This document shows positions 33,590-42,590 of a stretch of DNA of 64,000 bases, in pieces. A model generated the notes under the pieces. That model was not told where the DNA came from, made no database searches, and saw only the letters and a program-made list of their open reading frames with translations. Position 1 is the first letter of the stretch, and each line of letters begins with the position of its first letter. Origin of the DNA: Thioclava electrotropha (GTDB lineage: Bacteria; Pseudomonadota; Alphaproteobacteria; Rhodobacterales; Rhodobacteraceae); the NCBI RefSeq assembly GCF_002085925.2, contig NZ_CP053562.1, positions 1,840,001 through 1,904,000 of the forward strand. The letters run 5' to 3'. The position numbers and the translations under genes were made by a program.

Positions 33590-34741
33590 GTCGCTTGCGC
33601 GAGCGGTGCCTGCGGCTCGCATCGCGGTCAACAGGACCAGCGCTACGGCGGTGACCGAGACCGGAGCGCCAGCGAAAGCGAGGATCGCGACCACAGCGGT
33701 CCCGGCCAAGAGCAGGTGCTGGCGCAGCAGACCTTCGCGGAACCTGTCCCGGATGAACCATAATCCGAACAGGTAAAGTGCAACGGGACCTGCGACCCAG
33801 CCTGAAGCGGTGGATGCGTCGATCTCGGAATGATGGGTCACGACATCCATCACCGCGCCCAAGCCTGCCGCGACCAGCGCGCCGGCGGCAAAGACGATAA
33901 CATGGCCGTAGCCCCAGACGATGGCGCGACGAAATTCCGACGTTTCCAAATGGTCTTCGCTTTCAAGGAAATAGAGCCACCACAGAGCGAAGACGATCAC
34001 CAGCCCCGAGACTGCGGCGAAGATCAGCGGCGCCTCGGCTTGGCCCTCATAGAGATGACCGAACATCAGCGAGATCGAGACCACGACCTCGCCCAGAACG
34101 ATAATGTTCAACAGGCCGTAACGTTCGATAAGGTGGTGGCGATGCCAAGGCGTCTCGCGGGCGCGCTCGGCCCAGACCGGAACGGCCAGCTCCACCACAA
34201 AGATCGCGGCGAACACGGCAAGGAAGGCGGCGTGGTTGGGCGGCATTGCGAAATAAAGCGCGATCCAGAGCGCCTGAGCCACCGCGATGCCGATGGCATA
34301 GCGCACCGCCGAGCGCCGATAGTCGGGGTTTGATCGCGCGGCCCGCAGCCACAGCGCGATCATTCCGATGCGCATGATGATCCAGCCGACCAGCGCGTAG
34401 CTGAAATCGAGCGAGGTGGTGATGGACTCGACCCCGCCGGCAAAGACCGCGGCTCCGCTCATCACCACCATCGTCAGCAGGATGAACAGCGCATCGCCAT
34501 TGTCGAAGGCTGAGGCGAACCATGTGAAGTTCATCCAGGCCCACCAAATCACCGCGAACAGGGCGATGAAGTTGAGCAGCATCTCCGGCCCGTGCCCTTC
34601 GGAAATCGCGTGGTGTAGCGTCACCGTGACCGAAGCAATGGCGACCACACTGACCAGATCGAAAAACAGTTCGAGCTGCGTGGCCGCGCGGTGGCCCTCG
34701 CGCGGATCGCGGGCGATGAGGGGGCGAATTCCTGTGGGCAT
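33587..34741 (-). CDS. Low temperature requirement protein A (LtrA) family membrane protein
   Basis: A 384-residue membrane protein with about eleven helices. The family hallmark near the N-terminus is present: ATQLELFFDLVSVVAIASVT (20-39), followed by IWWAWMNFTWFASAFDNGDALF and ERYGLLNIIVLGEVVVSISL. AGGAGA precedes the ATG at 34741. LtrA proteins are widespread but their transport substrate is unknown. It is followed convergently by the rhamnose operon. Confidence 0.87.
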   Translation of the reverse strand: MPTGIRPLIARDPREGHRAATQLELFFDLVSVVAIASVTVTLHHAISEGHGPEMLLNFIALFAVIWWAWMNFTWFASAFDNGDALFILLTMVVMSGAAVFAGGVESITTSLDFSYALVGWIIMRIGMIALWLRAARSNPDYRRSAVRYAIGIAVAQALWIALYFAMPPNHAAFLAVFAAIFVVELAVPVWAERARETPWHRHHLIERYGLLNIIVLGEVVVSISLMFGHLYEGQAEAPLIFAAVSGLVIVFALWWLYFLESEDHLETSEFRRAIVWGYGHVIVFAAGALVAAGLGAVMDVVTHHSEIDASTASGWVAGPVALYLFGLWFIRDRFREGLLRQHLLLAGTAVVAILAFAGAPVSVTAVALVLLTAMRAAGTARASD

Positions 34742-34792
34742 CGGCGTCTCCTGTCCTCTTTGTCGTCAGGTTGGCACGGATCCCTCTGATGC

Positions 34793-34827
34793 CAAAGAAA
34801 AACCCCGCCCGGGTTTCCGGGCGGGGT
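34793..34827 (-). terminator. Rho-independent terminator after the alpha/beta hydrolase gene
   Basis: On the minus strand ACCCCGCCCGG (34827-34817) pairs with CCGGGCGGGGT (34812-34802) across a four-base loop, followed by TTTTCTTT. Textbook form. Confidence 0.85.
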
Positions 34828-34838
34828 CGGTGACTGCG

Positions 34839-35759
34839 TCACGCTGCCAAATGCTCCTTGAAGAAAGGCGCGAGAACCGAGACCGCCTCGGCCACATATT
34901 GCTGACCATCATAGAGCATCATGTGGTTCGCTCCCTCGACGATATGGAAGGCCTTATCGCTGCTGGCGGCGCGCTCGAAGAGATCGTCGCTCATCCATTT
35001 GCTGCCTGCCTCGGAGCCAGCCACGATCTGCAGGGGCTGGGTCAGGAAGGTCTCCGCCATGTTGAAAGCGTCGTAGGTGATCAGCTGGGTCAGGCTGCGC
35101 GCTGTGCCCCAGCCCGGTGCGGTCGGACATTGCGCACGTTGCGTGTGGTAATACTCCCAAGCCTGACGCAGTTCTTCGCTCGGAGCGTCTTCCTCGTTCA
35201 GCGGCGCCATCGGCATTTGCGCGACCGGGTTACCAGCTGCATCCGAGCTGCGCGCCGCCGAGCCGGCCTCAATGTAGGGCATCGCGGCCTCCGAGGGCTG
35301 CTCGCCTTCCCAGCCGTTGCGCAGCATGGAGCCGATATTCACGGCGCTGACCGTGCCGACCGCCTTGATCCGGCGATCGTTGATCGCGGCATTGGCGGTG
35401 TAGCCAGCTCCGGCACAGACACCGGCAGCGCCGATCCGGTCCGTGTCGATGAAAGGCAGCGTGGTCAGGTGATCTATCACCGCACTCACATCCTCGGTGC
35501 GGATATAGGGGTTCTCGAGCTGGCGCACCCCGCCGCCGCTCTCGCCCTGATAGGAGGCGTCATAGGCGATCGTGACGAAGCCCGCACGGGCGAGCTCCGC
35601 CGCATAGGTGCCCGCGGTCTGTTCCTTCACACCGCCGCCCGGATGCGTCACGACGATTGCGGGATACTTCCGGGTCTCGTCGAACCCTTCGGGCAGGTTG
35701 AGGATGGCCGACATCTCGATGTCGGGATTGTTGGAGTTCGCAAAGCTGATCTTAGTCAT
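34839..35759 (-). CDS. Alpha/beta hydrolase with Cys nucleophile (dienelactone hydrolase-like)
   Basis: A 306-residue cytosolic alpha/beta hydrolase. Oxyanion region VVTHPGGGVKEQ (36-47), nucleophile elbow GVCAGAGY (about 112-119) with Cys rather than Ser, and a late His in GANHMMLYDG. Cys at the elbow is known from dienelactone hydrolases. A roughly 60-residue insertion (about 150-215) forms a cap. AAGGAGA before the ATG at 35759. It diverges from a LysR regulator that probably controls it; the substrate is unknown. Confidence 0.83.
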   Translation of the reverse strand: MTKISFANSNNPDIEMSAILNLPEGFDETRKYPAIVVTHPGGGVKEQTAGTYAAELARAGFVTIAYDASYQGESGGGVRQLENPYIRTEDVSAVIDHLTTLPFIDTDRIGAAGVCAGAGYTANAAINDRRIKAVGTVSAVNIGSMLRNGWEGEQPSEAAMPYIEAGSAARSSDAAGNPVAQMPMAPLNEEDAPSEELRQAWEYYHTQRAQCPTAPGWGTARSLTQLITYDAFNMAETFLTQPLQIVAGSEAGSKWMSDDLFERAASSDKAFHIVEGANHMMLYDGQQYVAEAVSVLAPFFKEHLAA

Positions 35760-35872
35760 GTCTCAATCTCCTTGGGATGGGCCATTTGCCCTTTCGATGG
35801 AGACAATATGCGGCCTGGCGCCCAAAGTGATTAGATGGCAAAATCTTAATGGACTTATAAATCAGGTGATGA

Positions 35873-36766
35873 ATGCGGCGAGAGGATATCGCGGATATCT
35901 CTGCCTTCGTGATGGTGGCCGAGGCTGGCAGCTTTACCAAAGCCGCCCGACAATTGGGGATTACTCAATCCGCCCTGAGCCAGATCGTGCGAAGGCTGGA
36001 GGAACGGCTGGACGTGCGCCTGTTGGCCCGCACCACGCGCTCGGTCGCGCCCACTGCTGCAGGAGAGCGCCTCGTCGCGCGAATGGCACCGATGTTGCGG
36101 GACCTTGAAACGGGATTGACCGAGCTGATCGAGACCCGGGACCGGCCCGGCGGCCATATCCGTATCACCAGCGTCGAACATGCAGCGCGGGCTTATGTGC
36201 TCCCCGCTTTGGCGCGCCTGCTCTCTGACTATCCCGAGATCACGGTCGAAGTGATTGTCGATTACGGCCTGGTCGATGTGGTCGCTGACAGGTTCGACGC
36301 CGGCGTGAGGCTTGGCGCGCAGGTCGAGAAGGACATGATAGCGGTGCGCATCTCGCCCGACATCCCAATGGCCGTTGTCGCGACGCCCGAGCACATCTCG
36401 GCGCATGGACGTCCCGAACGGCCCGAAAGCCTCGTTGAGAATCGCTGCATCTGCCTGCGCCTCCCGAGTTCCGAGACGCTCTATTCGTGGCGTTTCGTGG
36501 CGGCAGATCGCGAGACCCAAGTGCGCGTATCCGGCCCGGTTATCTCCAACACCGCAGAGCTGATGCACAAGGCGGCGCGCGAGGGGCTCGGCTTTGCCAT
36601 GCTTCCCGCAGATATGGTTGCGGAAGATCTGCAAGAGGGCCGGCTGGAACAGGTGCTGAGCGATGTGACGGCGCCGTTGCCCGGGTATCACCTTTACTAT
36701 CCCAATCGTCGCCATGCTTCGCCGGCTTTTCGTCTGCTCGTGGATGCCCTGCGGTATCGTGCGTAG
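35873..36766 (+). CDS. LysR-family transcriptional regulator
   Basis: A 297-residue regulator: winged helix-turn-helix at 5-65 (ISAFVMVAEAGSFTKAARQLGITQSALSQIVRRLEERL, then LLARTTRSVAPTAAG) and a LysR substrate-binding domain from about 92 (GHIRITSVEHAARAYVLPAL). It belongs to the CrgA/YhjC-like group. It is divergent from the alpha/beta hydrolase, 113 bases apart, the usual arrangement for a regulator and its target. Confidence 0.9.
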   Translation: MRREDIADISAFVMVAEAGSFTKAARQLGITQSALSQIVRRLEERLDVRLLARTTRSVAPTAAGERLVARMAPMLRDLETGLTELIETRDRPGGHIRITSVEHAARAYVLPALARLLSDYPEITVEVIVDYGLVDVVADRFDAGVRLGAQVEKDMIAVRISPDIPMAVVATPEHISAHGRPERPESLVENRCICLRLPSSETLYSWRFVAADRETQVRVSGPVISNTAELMHKAAREGLGFAMLPADMVAEDLQEGRLEQVLSDVTAPLPGYHLYYPNRRHASPAFRLLVDALRYRA

Positions 36767-36890
36767 GGATATGATCGGGGGCCAAGTTCTGTGTTCGATT
36801 GGCGCACCCGGCGCGGAAAATATCTAAGGACAACCTGAGAAGAGGTAAGACTGGGATGCCAACGCCGGGTTGGTGCTGCGGTAGGGCTGG

Positions 36891-37541
36891 GTGGATCGGA
36901 GGAACCGCCATGCCTACCATGAACCTGCCTGCCATCCGGCCAAACGCCAAGCCTGGAACAAGGGCCGCCTCGTCGGCCAGAAACGTCCGCTCCTTCCAAA
37001 GCACGTCTGGGCGATCCGCGTGCGTTTGGAGATCGCCGATAAGGTGCGCGACCTGGCGCTCTTCAACCTCGCCATCGACAGCAAGCTCCGTGGATGTGAT
37101 TTCGTGACATTGAAGGTCGCTGACGTCTTGGCCGCTGGGCAGGTGAAAGAACGAGCTTCGATCATCCAGAGCAAGACACGGAAGCCGGTTCGGTTCGAAA
37201 TCACTGTGGGAACCCGCAATTCGCTCGCGGATTGGCTCGACGACCCGATGATGACTGGGTCAGAGTATCTTTGGTCTAGGCGTTTCCATGACCGCCTTCA
37301 CATCTCAACACGGCAATACGCCCGCCTGGGTCGTGACTGGGTGACCTCCATCGGCCTCGAACCCAGCTCCTACGGCACGCACTCGATGCGCCGCACCAAG
37401 GTCGCGCAGATCTATCGGAAGACGGGGAACCTTCGCGCCGTTCAGCTCCTGCTTGGCCATACCAAGATGGACAGCACGGTCCGATATTTGGGGGTCGAAT
37501 TGGAGGATACGCTTGCGATCTCTGAGGCCGTTGAGATCTGA
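36891..37541 (+). CDS. Solo tyrosine recombinase (integrase family), N-terminus shifted
   Basis: A 216-residue catalytic-domain-only tyrosine recombinase. All active residues are present: Arg67 (SKLRGCD), Lys95 (SKTRKPV), His164 and Arg167 (HSMRRT), His190 (LLGHTK), Tyr199 (VRYLG). The frame opens with GTG at 36891. A better ribosome site (GGAGGAA) precedes an ATG at 36910 in another frame (MPTMNLPAIRPNA), which would join the main frame if one base were restored near 36947. So it either starts at the GTG or is frameshifted. No attachment site is evident. Confidence 0.78.
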   Translation: MDRRNRHAYHEPACHPAKRQAWNKGRLVGQKRPLLPKHVWAIRVRLEIADKVRDLALFNLAIDSKLRGCDFVTLKVADVLAAGQVKERASIIQSKTRKPVRFEITVGTRNSLADWLDDPMMTGSEYLWSRRFHDRLHISTRQYARLGRDWVTSIGLEPSSYGTHSMRRTKVAQIYRKTGNLRAVQLLLGHTKMDSTVRYLGVELEDTLAISEAVEI

Positions 37542-37884
37542 TCCACCGGGCCGCCCTTAGCCGCCCTTTGCACCTAACGCAGCGAATGACAGCTCTGAAG
37601 TATTTCGGATCAAAGAAAGCGTTTGGCCCGTTACTGAGAATAATGCTCCGGTCAAACGGCTCGGCTCGGCTCGGCTCGGCTCGGCACGGCGAAAGCGATG
37701 CTCATTGTTCGCACTGCGTGCCAACCCGAAGCAACGACGGCTTGCTGGGAGTAGGAGGCGCGTTGACCGCTGTTGTGTATACGATCAATGGCGAGCGCTC
37801 TCGCCGGGGTATTTTGGAGAAGCTCCGTCCGGCAAAAGATCCTCGTATCGTCAAATCGCGTAACACTCATCAACCAAACTGAAG
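37542..37884. other. Gap with pentanucleotide repeat and one dispersed repeat copy
   Basis: No gene supported. It contains ACGCAGCGAATGACAGC at 37574 and a run of CGGCT units at 37657-37685. Confidence 0.5.
37657..37685 (+). repeat. CGGCT pentanucleotide microsatellite
   Basis: Five full CGGCT units and a partial sixth in tandem, about 200 bases upstream of the DCC protein gene. Such runs are prone to slippage; it is not inside a coding frame. Confidence 0.85.
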
Positions 37885-38298
37885 ATGGGTGATAGCGTGC
37901 GCCATGCTGCGATGCACAAAACCTCCAAGGCGACCGTTTTCTTTGACGGAGGGTGTCCTTTGTGTCGCGCGGAGATCGGTCTCTATGAGGAGACGCCGGG
38001 CGCGGAAGCGCTGGCGTTTGTCGATCTCTCCGAGCCGGGCGCGAAACTGCCTGACGGGCTGAGCCGGGACGATGCGCTGGCTCGCTTCCACGTCCGAACC
38101 GGGGATGGGCATCTCGTCTCGGGGGCTGCCGCTTTCGCCGAACTCTGGTCGCATCTTCCGCGCTGGCGTGGTCTGGCGCGCATCGCACGGTGGCCGCTCG
38201 TCAAGACCCTCCTCGAACTGACCTATCGCGTCTTTCTGAAGCTCCGCCCCGTTATCGTCCGGCTCTTTGTAAGGCTCACGGGGCGGCGCGTCCGATGA
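37885..38298 (+). CDS. DCC-family thiol-disulfide oxidoreductase (DUF393)
   Basis: A 137-residue thioredoxin-like protein. The DCC motif is intact: VFFDGGCPLCRAEIGLY (about residues 18-34), with a CxxC redox pair. The frame allows ATG at 37885 or ATG at 37912 (MHKTSKATVFF), neither with a strong ribosome site. Its last four bases overlap the MFS gene (ATGA). The C-terminal 30 residues are basic and amphipathic. DCC proteins are poorly characterised. Confidence 0.82.
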   Translation: MGDSVRHAAMHKTSKATVFFDGGCPLCRAEIGLYEETPGAEALAFVDLSEPGAKLPDGLSRDDALARFHVRTGDGHLVSGAAAFAELWSHLPRWRGLARIARWPLVKTLLELTYRVFLKLRPVIVRLFVRLTGRRVR

Positions 38299-39554
38299 GT
38301 TCGACGCCGGTGGATCAGCCAAAGGATTATTGGCGTGTGGGCTTTCTCGCGATGGCGCTCGCCACAGCAAGCATCCCGATTTATATCCACCTGCCGAGTT
38401 TCGCGGCCACGCGTCTGGACCTGTCGCTCAGTCAGGTCGGGGCGATCCTGCTTTTGATCCGTATCGTGGACTTCCTGCAAGACCCGCTCTTGGGGTGGAT
38501 GACCGATCGCTGGACGCGTTACCGTTCTAGCTTCGCGGCGCTCGCGATGGGGCTACTGGCGACGGGCTGCGTCGCGGTTTTTTCACTGCCACCGGAGGGA
38601 CACCCTGCGCTCTGGCTGACCGGTGGGTTGGTCGTGGCGTTTACGGGCTACAGCCTTGGGACGATCCTAATCTACGGCCAGAGCGCCGCCTTCGCGGGCA
38701 CGGGGCGGACCCGGGCGCAGCTGAGCCTTGCGAGTTGGCGCGAAACGGGTGTTCTGTTCGGGGTGACGCTCGGGGCGATTGCGCCGACTTTGCTTGCGAA
38801 CGTCTCCGCGCAGGCTGATGGTTATGTGGCGTTCGGCTGGCTCATCGCGGGTCTGGCTCTGATCGCGATCGTGCTGGCGCGGCCGCTGTGGCGCAAGACG
38901 CAAGTGGCGTCGATGCGACTGAACTGGCGGGGGCTGATCGGGTCCGGCGCGGGCTGGCTCCTGCTGCTGGCCTTCGTCAACAGCCTGCCCGTGGCCGTCA
39001 CATCGACACTTTTTCTGTTCTTCGTGGGAGATCGGCTCGGCCTGCCTGACATGGCCGGTCCTTTCCTCATCCTGTTCTTCGTCGCCGCCGGTGCAAGTGC
39101 GCCTGTCTGGGGGCGTCTCGCCCGGCGTGTCGGCGCCCGCCGGGTACTCTTGGCTGCTATGATCCTCGCTATCGTGAGCTTCATCGGCGCATTCAGCCTG
39201 CCGCCGGGCGCCGCGTTGTCCTTCGCGGCGATCTGCATCGGCTCGGGCATCGCGCTTGGCGCGGATATGGTGATCCTCTCGGCGCTCTTTGCCGCCGCCC
39301 TGTCGCGTGCGGGGCTTCAGGCGGGGCAGGCCTTCGGGATCTGGAACTTCAGCGCCAAGGGGACGCTGGCGATCGCCGCCGGGACCGTGCTGCCGCTGCT
39401 TCAGTATTTCGGCTACCAGCCCGATGGCGAGAACAGTCGGAGGGCGCTCGACGCGCTCAATGTCAGCTATGCGCTTGTGCCCTGCGCGCTGAAATTGGCG
39501 GCGATCGCCCTCGTGCTTCGTTTGCCGCGTGACATTCTCGACCCCGCAACCTGA
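38295..39554 (+). CDS. MFS transporter of the GPH (melibiose carrier-like) type
   Basis: A 419-residue twelve-helix transporter. The glycoside-pentoside-hexuronide pattern shows in the first half: DFLQDPLLGWMTDRWTRYRS (about 57-76), with the paired Asp residues expected for cation coupling. The start at 38295 is set by the ATGA overlap with the DCC gene. It is followed after nine bases by the CIA30 gene. The solute is unknown; sugar/cation symport is only a family inference. Confidence 0.83.
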   Translation: MSSTPVDQPKDYWRVGFLAMALATASIPIYIHLPSFAATRLDLSLSQVGAILLLIRIVDFLQDPLLGWMTDRWTRYRSSFAALAMGLLATGCVAVFSLPPEGHPALWLTGGLVVAFTGYSLGTILIYGQSAAFAGTGRTRAQLSLASWRETGVLFGVTLGAIAPTLLANVSAQADGYVAFGWLIAGLALIAIVLARPLWRKTQVASMRLNWRGLIGSGAGWLLLLAFVNSLPVAVTSTLFLFFVGDRLGLPDMAGPFLILFFVAAGASAPVWGRLARRVGARRVLLAAMILAIVSFIGAFSLPPGAALSFAAICIGSGIALGADMVILSALFAAALSRAGLQAGQAFGIWNFSAKGTLAIAAGTVLPLLQYFGYQPDGENSRRALDALNVSYALVPCALKLAAIALVLRLPRDILDPAT

Positions 39555-39563
39555 GGCTGGAGG

Positions 39564-40118
39564 ATGCCCGTGACCCTCAAATCCCTGCTCCCGATCGCAA
39601 TGCTGCTTGGCGCGACGATTTCTGCCCGAGGTGAACCGATGCCCCCAGAGACCTTTTCGAACCACCCAGAGACCCGCTGGCGTGTCTTCACCGATACGGT
39701 GATGGGCGGCGTCTCGACGGGACAGGTCAGCTTCGAGCGCGAGGGAGCCACGCATTTCGCCCGCCTCAGCGGCAAGGTCAGCACGCAGAACCGTGGTGGT
39801 TTCATCCAGATGCAGATGAAACTCGATGCGCCACCAGAGGGCGCGCGCGGTGTGCGGATCGTCATGCGCGGCAATGACGAGGATTACTTTGTTCATCTGC
39901 GCAGCCGCGCGATGCTTTTACCCTGGCAGTATTATCAGGCGCGGTTTCATGCCACTGCGGGCTGGACGGAGGTGAAACTGCCCTTCGCGGCGTTCACGCC
40001 GTCGGGCGGAATGCTGCGGGCCGAACCTCGCGCGAAGAACCTCAAATCCATCGGCGTGGTTGCCTATGGCAAGGATTATGAGGCCTCCGTCGACGTTAAG
40101 GAAATCGGCTTTTACTGA
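39564..40118 (+). CDS. CIA30-domain exported protein
   Basis: A 184-residue protein with a signal-like N-terminus (MPVTLKSLLPIAMLLGATISARG) and a complex I intermediate-associated protein 30 (NDUFAF1-like) beta-sandwich: WRVFTDTVMGGVSTGQV (about 38-54), GGFIQMQMKL, GVRIVMRGNDEDYFVHLR and SIGVVAYGKDYEASVDVKEIGFY. In bacteria this domain is often not linked to complex I. It is the third gene of the DCC-MFS-CIA30 unit. Confidence 0.83.
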   Translation: MPVTLKSLLPIAMLLGATISARGEPMPPETFSNHPETRWRVFTDTVMGGVSTGQVSFEREGATHFARLSGKVSTQNRGGFIQMQMKLDAPPEGARGVRIVMRGNDEDYFVHLRSRAMLLPWQYYQARFHATAGWTEVKLPFAAFTPSGGMLRAEPRAKNLKSIGVVAYGKDYEASVDVKEIGFY

Positions 40119-40219
40119 ACGCGGACCGGCCGGCGCAACGCAGACCGACGATCGCGCGGCCCGGCCCCTTGCGCCGCAACGAGGGGGCAGGGCCGCGCTT
40201 TGATCGTCGACATGTGCGC

Positions 40220-42586
40220 TCAGGCGGCTCGGATCGCGGGCGGCTGATCTCTCGCGATCCATGCGCCCCGTTCATAGCGCGCGCAGATCCGGCCCGCGTC
40301 ATCCATCGCCTGCAGCGACAGCCAGCCATTGTCGAAGAGGGTTTTAAGTTGCGGATGCCGCTCCAGCACGCCGGAGATCGCCTCCGTCGGGGCTGCGACG
40401 ACGACCGAGAGCCGCACAGGATCATGGCGCAACTGTTCCCCGTCATGAAGCGATTGCATCGGCAGGCCGACCCGCAGATCGCCGCCATTGCCCTCAAACA
40501 CGCCGATACCGCCGACCACGTTGTGCAGAAGCTTGTTGCCTGCCCCGAACACGTCGGGCGCGGTCGCCGAGCCGTGATATTGAAGCGCGATCCAGCTGGT
40601 GACCACTGCGGGGGCGGTCAGGATCAGTTCCAGCGTCGCGAAGCCTTCATCCTGCCGCCAATGGTAATCGTGCAGGAAGGCTCGCCCGCCAAGATCACAG
40701 CCCAGGCTGCGCTCCCGCGGTGCCACAATGAAGGCACGGCACCCGGCCAGTCCCCATTCGGGGCGCAGCTCGGACCAGTCCTTGCCGCGCCGGGGCAGGT
40801 CGGCCCCGGATTCCGCGCGGGGCAGGGCCTGCGCCCGCGCCGTCCGCGCGATTTCGCCCGCCCTCGCGAGCGCCGCCTGCAGTCGCACCAGATGCGCCTG
40901 CGGCACCGCGCCGAGCCCTTCGTCGAACAGTTGCAGCGCATCGCTGACCGTGTCATGCAGCCCTGCGACAAAGCGCGTCTCTGGCGGGATCGCGATGCCG
41001 TTGCGCGACAGTCCCTTGCGCACCACCGGATCATTGAGCAGCTCGGCCAGAAGCCGCGCGTTCACATCGCCCGCATGGCCGCCGCAAGCCCCGCATTGCA
41101 GGGCGCTCGCATGCGGCGCGTTTGTGACATGCGCACCGTGCCCCGCGATCAGCACCACTGGCGCGAAACCGGAGGTAAGCGACATAGCCCGCAACACCCG
41201 GCCCGCGAGTGCGATCCGCGCGTCCGAGGGCAGGTCGAGCGCGGGCACGGGGTCAGGGGACGGGGCGTCGTCCTGCGCCATCGCCGACCCGAACAGCTTG
41301 CCCAGATAGAGTGGTCCGGCCGCCTCCACGAAGGCGAAGGACGAGACCGCGGCCAGCTTGAACCGGCCCCAGGCGCGGGTCGCGCGCCGGGTGATCCGTT
41401 CCGCCTGATCGGCCTTGCCGCTCACCGCGACCTGCGAGTTGAGCGCCGCCTCCAGCAGCACCGGCGCGCGCGCCTCGCGCTGATCCGAGGCCAGTCCGCG
41501 ATGTGCGATCGGCAGGCCGAAGAACCCCGCGAAGCCACGTGTCTGCACCCCGGGATCAGCGGATTCCAGCGCCCGCCGGAACGGCTCGGAGCGCACGTCG
41601 ATGCAGAAGATCGCCTGAATGTCCGGCGTCGGTGCGCCAGCCCTGCCTCCCGAGGTGGGGAGCTTTTCGGCCAGCGCCCGCTCCTCGGCCTGATCGGCAG
41701 CCTCCTGCAGGGCCAGATCGATGCGTAGATCGAGGCTCGGCTCCAGCGGCGCCGCATGAGCTTTCAGTGCCTGCGCCCAGGGTGTGGATAGCTTCTCGCC
41801 GAAGCTGTCGAGCAGCGCCACCTCCCACGCGAGCCGGATCACCAACATCTCGAACCCCAGCGCGTTGCGTTCGCCCTTCAGCCCATCGGCCCAGCCGAGC
41901 CCGCGCACATATTGTGCCCAGCCGCCAAGGCTCATCGCGAGCCGGTGCAGATAGAGCGGTGGCGCCTCGGTGCTCAGACCAAGCCGTCCCGTCAGCTCCG
42001 CGAAGGCCGCGCGTGGATCCGTGGGCAGGCTCGCCGCGAAGGCGCAGAAGCCGCGCAGTCCGTGCAAGCCCGGCGTCAGGTCGCGCAGCGCGAACGCCCG
42101 CCACGCTTTGAAGGCCGATCCGCCCGGTGCGGGCCAGAGCGCTTGGCCCTTGTCGAAATGCCCGCCAGCCCACAGGCCGACCCGGTCCGCGATCAGCGCG
42201 GGCCAATCCTGCCCGGTTTCACGCGCCGCCAGATCGACCAGCGTTGGATCAGGGCAATAGGCGGGCGAAGGGTCATGAAGCGCCCTTTGCACCTGATCGG
42301 GCTCGAGCCCGGCCCCGACCGCGGCGGTGGCGATGTCCTGTTTTGTCACGCGCCCGGCCTTGAGCCACGCGGCGATCACCTCGCGCGGTGCGGTGATCCG
42401 GGCGCCTGCCACGCGCGCCAGCCGGGTTGCGGCCTGAACGCGGCTCTCTCCGGCCTGGCCGAGGTAGGGGTTCACCGCGACCGTCGCCTCCAAGCCGAAG
42501 GCGGGCGGGATCTGTGCCAACGCATCTTCGGCGGCGGCAAAGAGTTGCAGCGTGGCGTCGGGAAACTGATAGCTGTGGAAGCTCAT
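40220..42586 (-). CDS. dabA: DabA, inorganic carbon transporter zinc subunit (DUF2309)
   Basis: A 788-residue subunit of the DAB energy-coupled inorganic carbon pump, which turns CO2 into bicarbonate inside the cell. The carbonic-anhydrase-like zinc ligands are visible: Cys328 and Asp330 (FCIDVRSE), His483 (AGHGAHV) and Cys498 (ALQCGACGGH). It lies four bases downstream of dabB on the same strand. No other carbon-fixation gene is in the window. The presence of the pair suggests autotrophic or CO2-demanding growth. Confidence 0.92.
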   Translation of the reverse strand: MSFHSYQFPDATLQLFAAAEDALAQIPPAFGLEATVAVNPYLGQAGESRVQAATRLARVAGARITAPREVIAAWLKAGRVTKQDIATAAVGAGLEPDQVQRALHDPSPAYCPDPTLVDLAARETGQDWPALIADRVGLWAGGHFDKGQALWPAPGGSAFKAWRAFALRDLTPGLHGLRGFCAFAASLPTDPRAAFAELTGRLGLSTEAPPLYLHRLAMSLGGWAQYVRGLGWADGLKGERNALGFEMLVIRLAWEVALLDSFGEKLSTPWAQALKAHAAPLEPSLDLRIDLALQEAADQAEERALAEKLPTSGGRAGAPTPDIQAIFCIDVRSEPFRRALESADPGVQTRGFAGFFGLPIAHRGLASDQREARAPVLLEAALNSQVAVSGKADQAERITRRATRAWGRFKLAAVSSFAFVEAAGPLYLGKLFGSAMAQDDAPSPDPVPALDLPSDARIALAGRVLRAMSLTSGFAPVVLIAGHGAHVTNAPHASALQCGACGGHAGDVNARLLAELLNDPVVRKGLSRNGIAIPPETRFVAGLHDTVSDALQLFDEGLGAVPQAHLVRLQAALARAGEIARTARAQALPRAESGADLPRRGKDWSELRPEWGLAGCRAFIVAPRERSLGCDLGGRAFLHDYHWRQDEGFATLELILTAPAVVTSWIALQYHGSATAPDVFGAGNKLLHNVVGGIGVFEGNGGDLRVGLPMQSLHDGEQLRHDPVRLSVVVAAPTEAISGVLERHPQLKTLFDNGWLSLQAMDDAGRICARYERGAWIARDQPPAIRAA

Positions 42587-42590
42587 TGCC

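Noticed and set aside
36770..36830. Possible tRNA 3' end (GTTCGATTGG) as an attachment site for the recombinase
   Set aside because: No acceptor stem, anticodon arm or matching 5' half can be folded around it.
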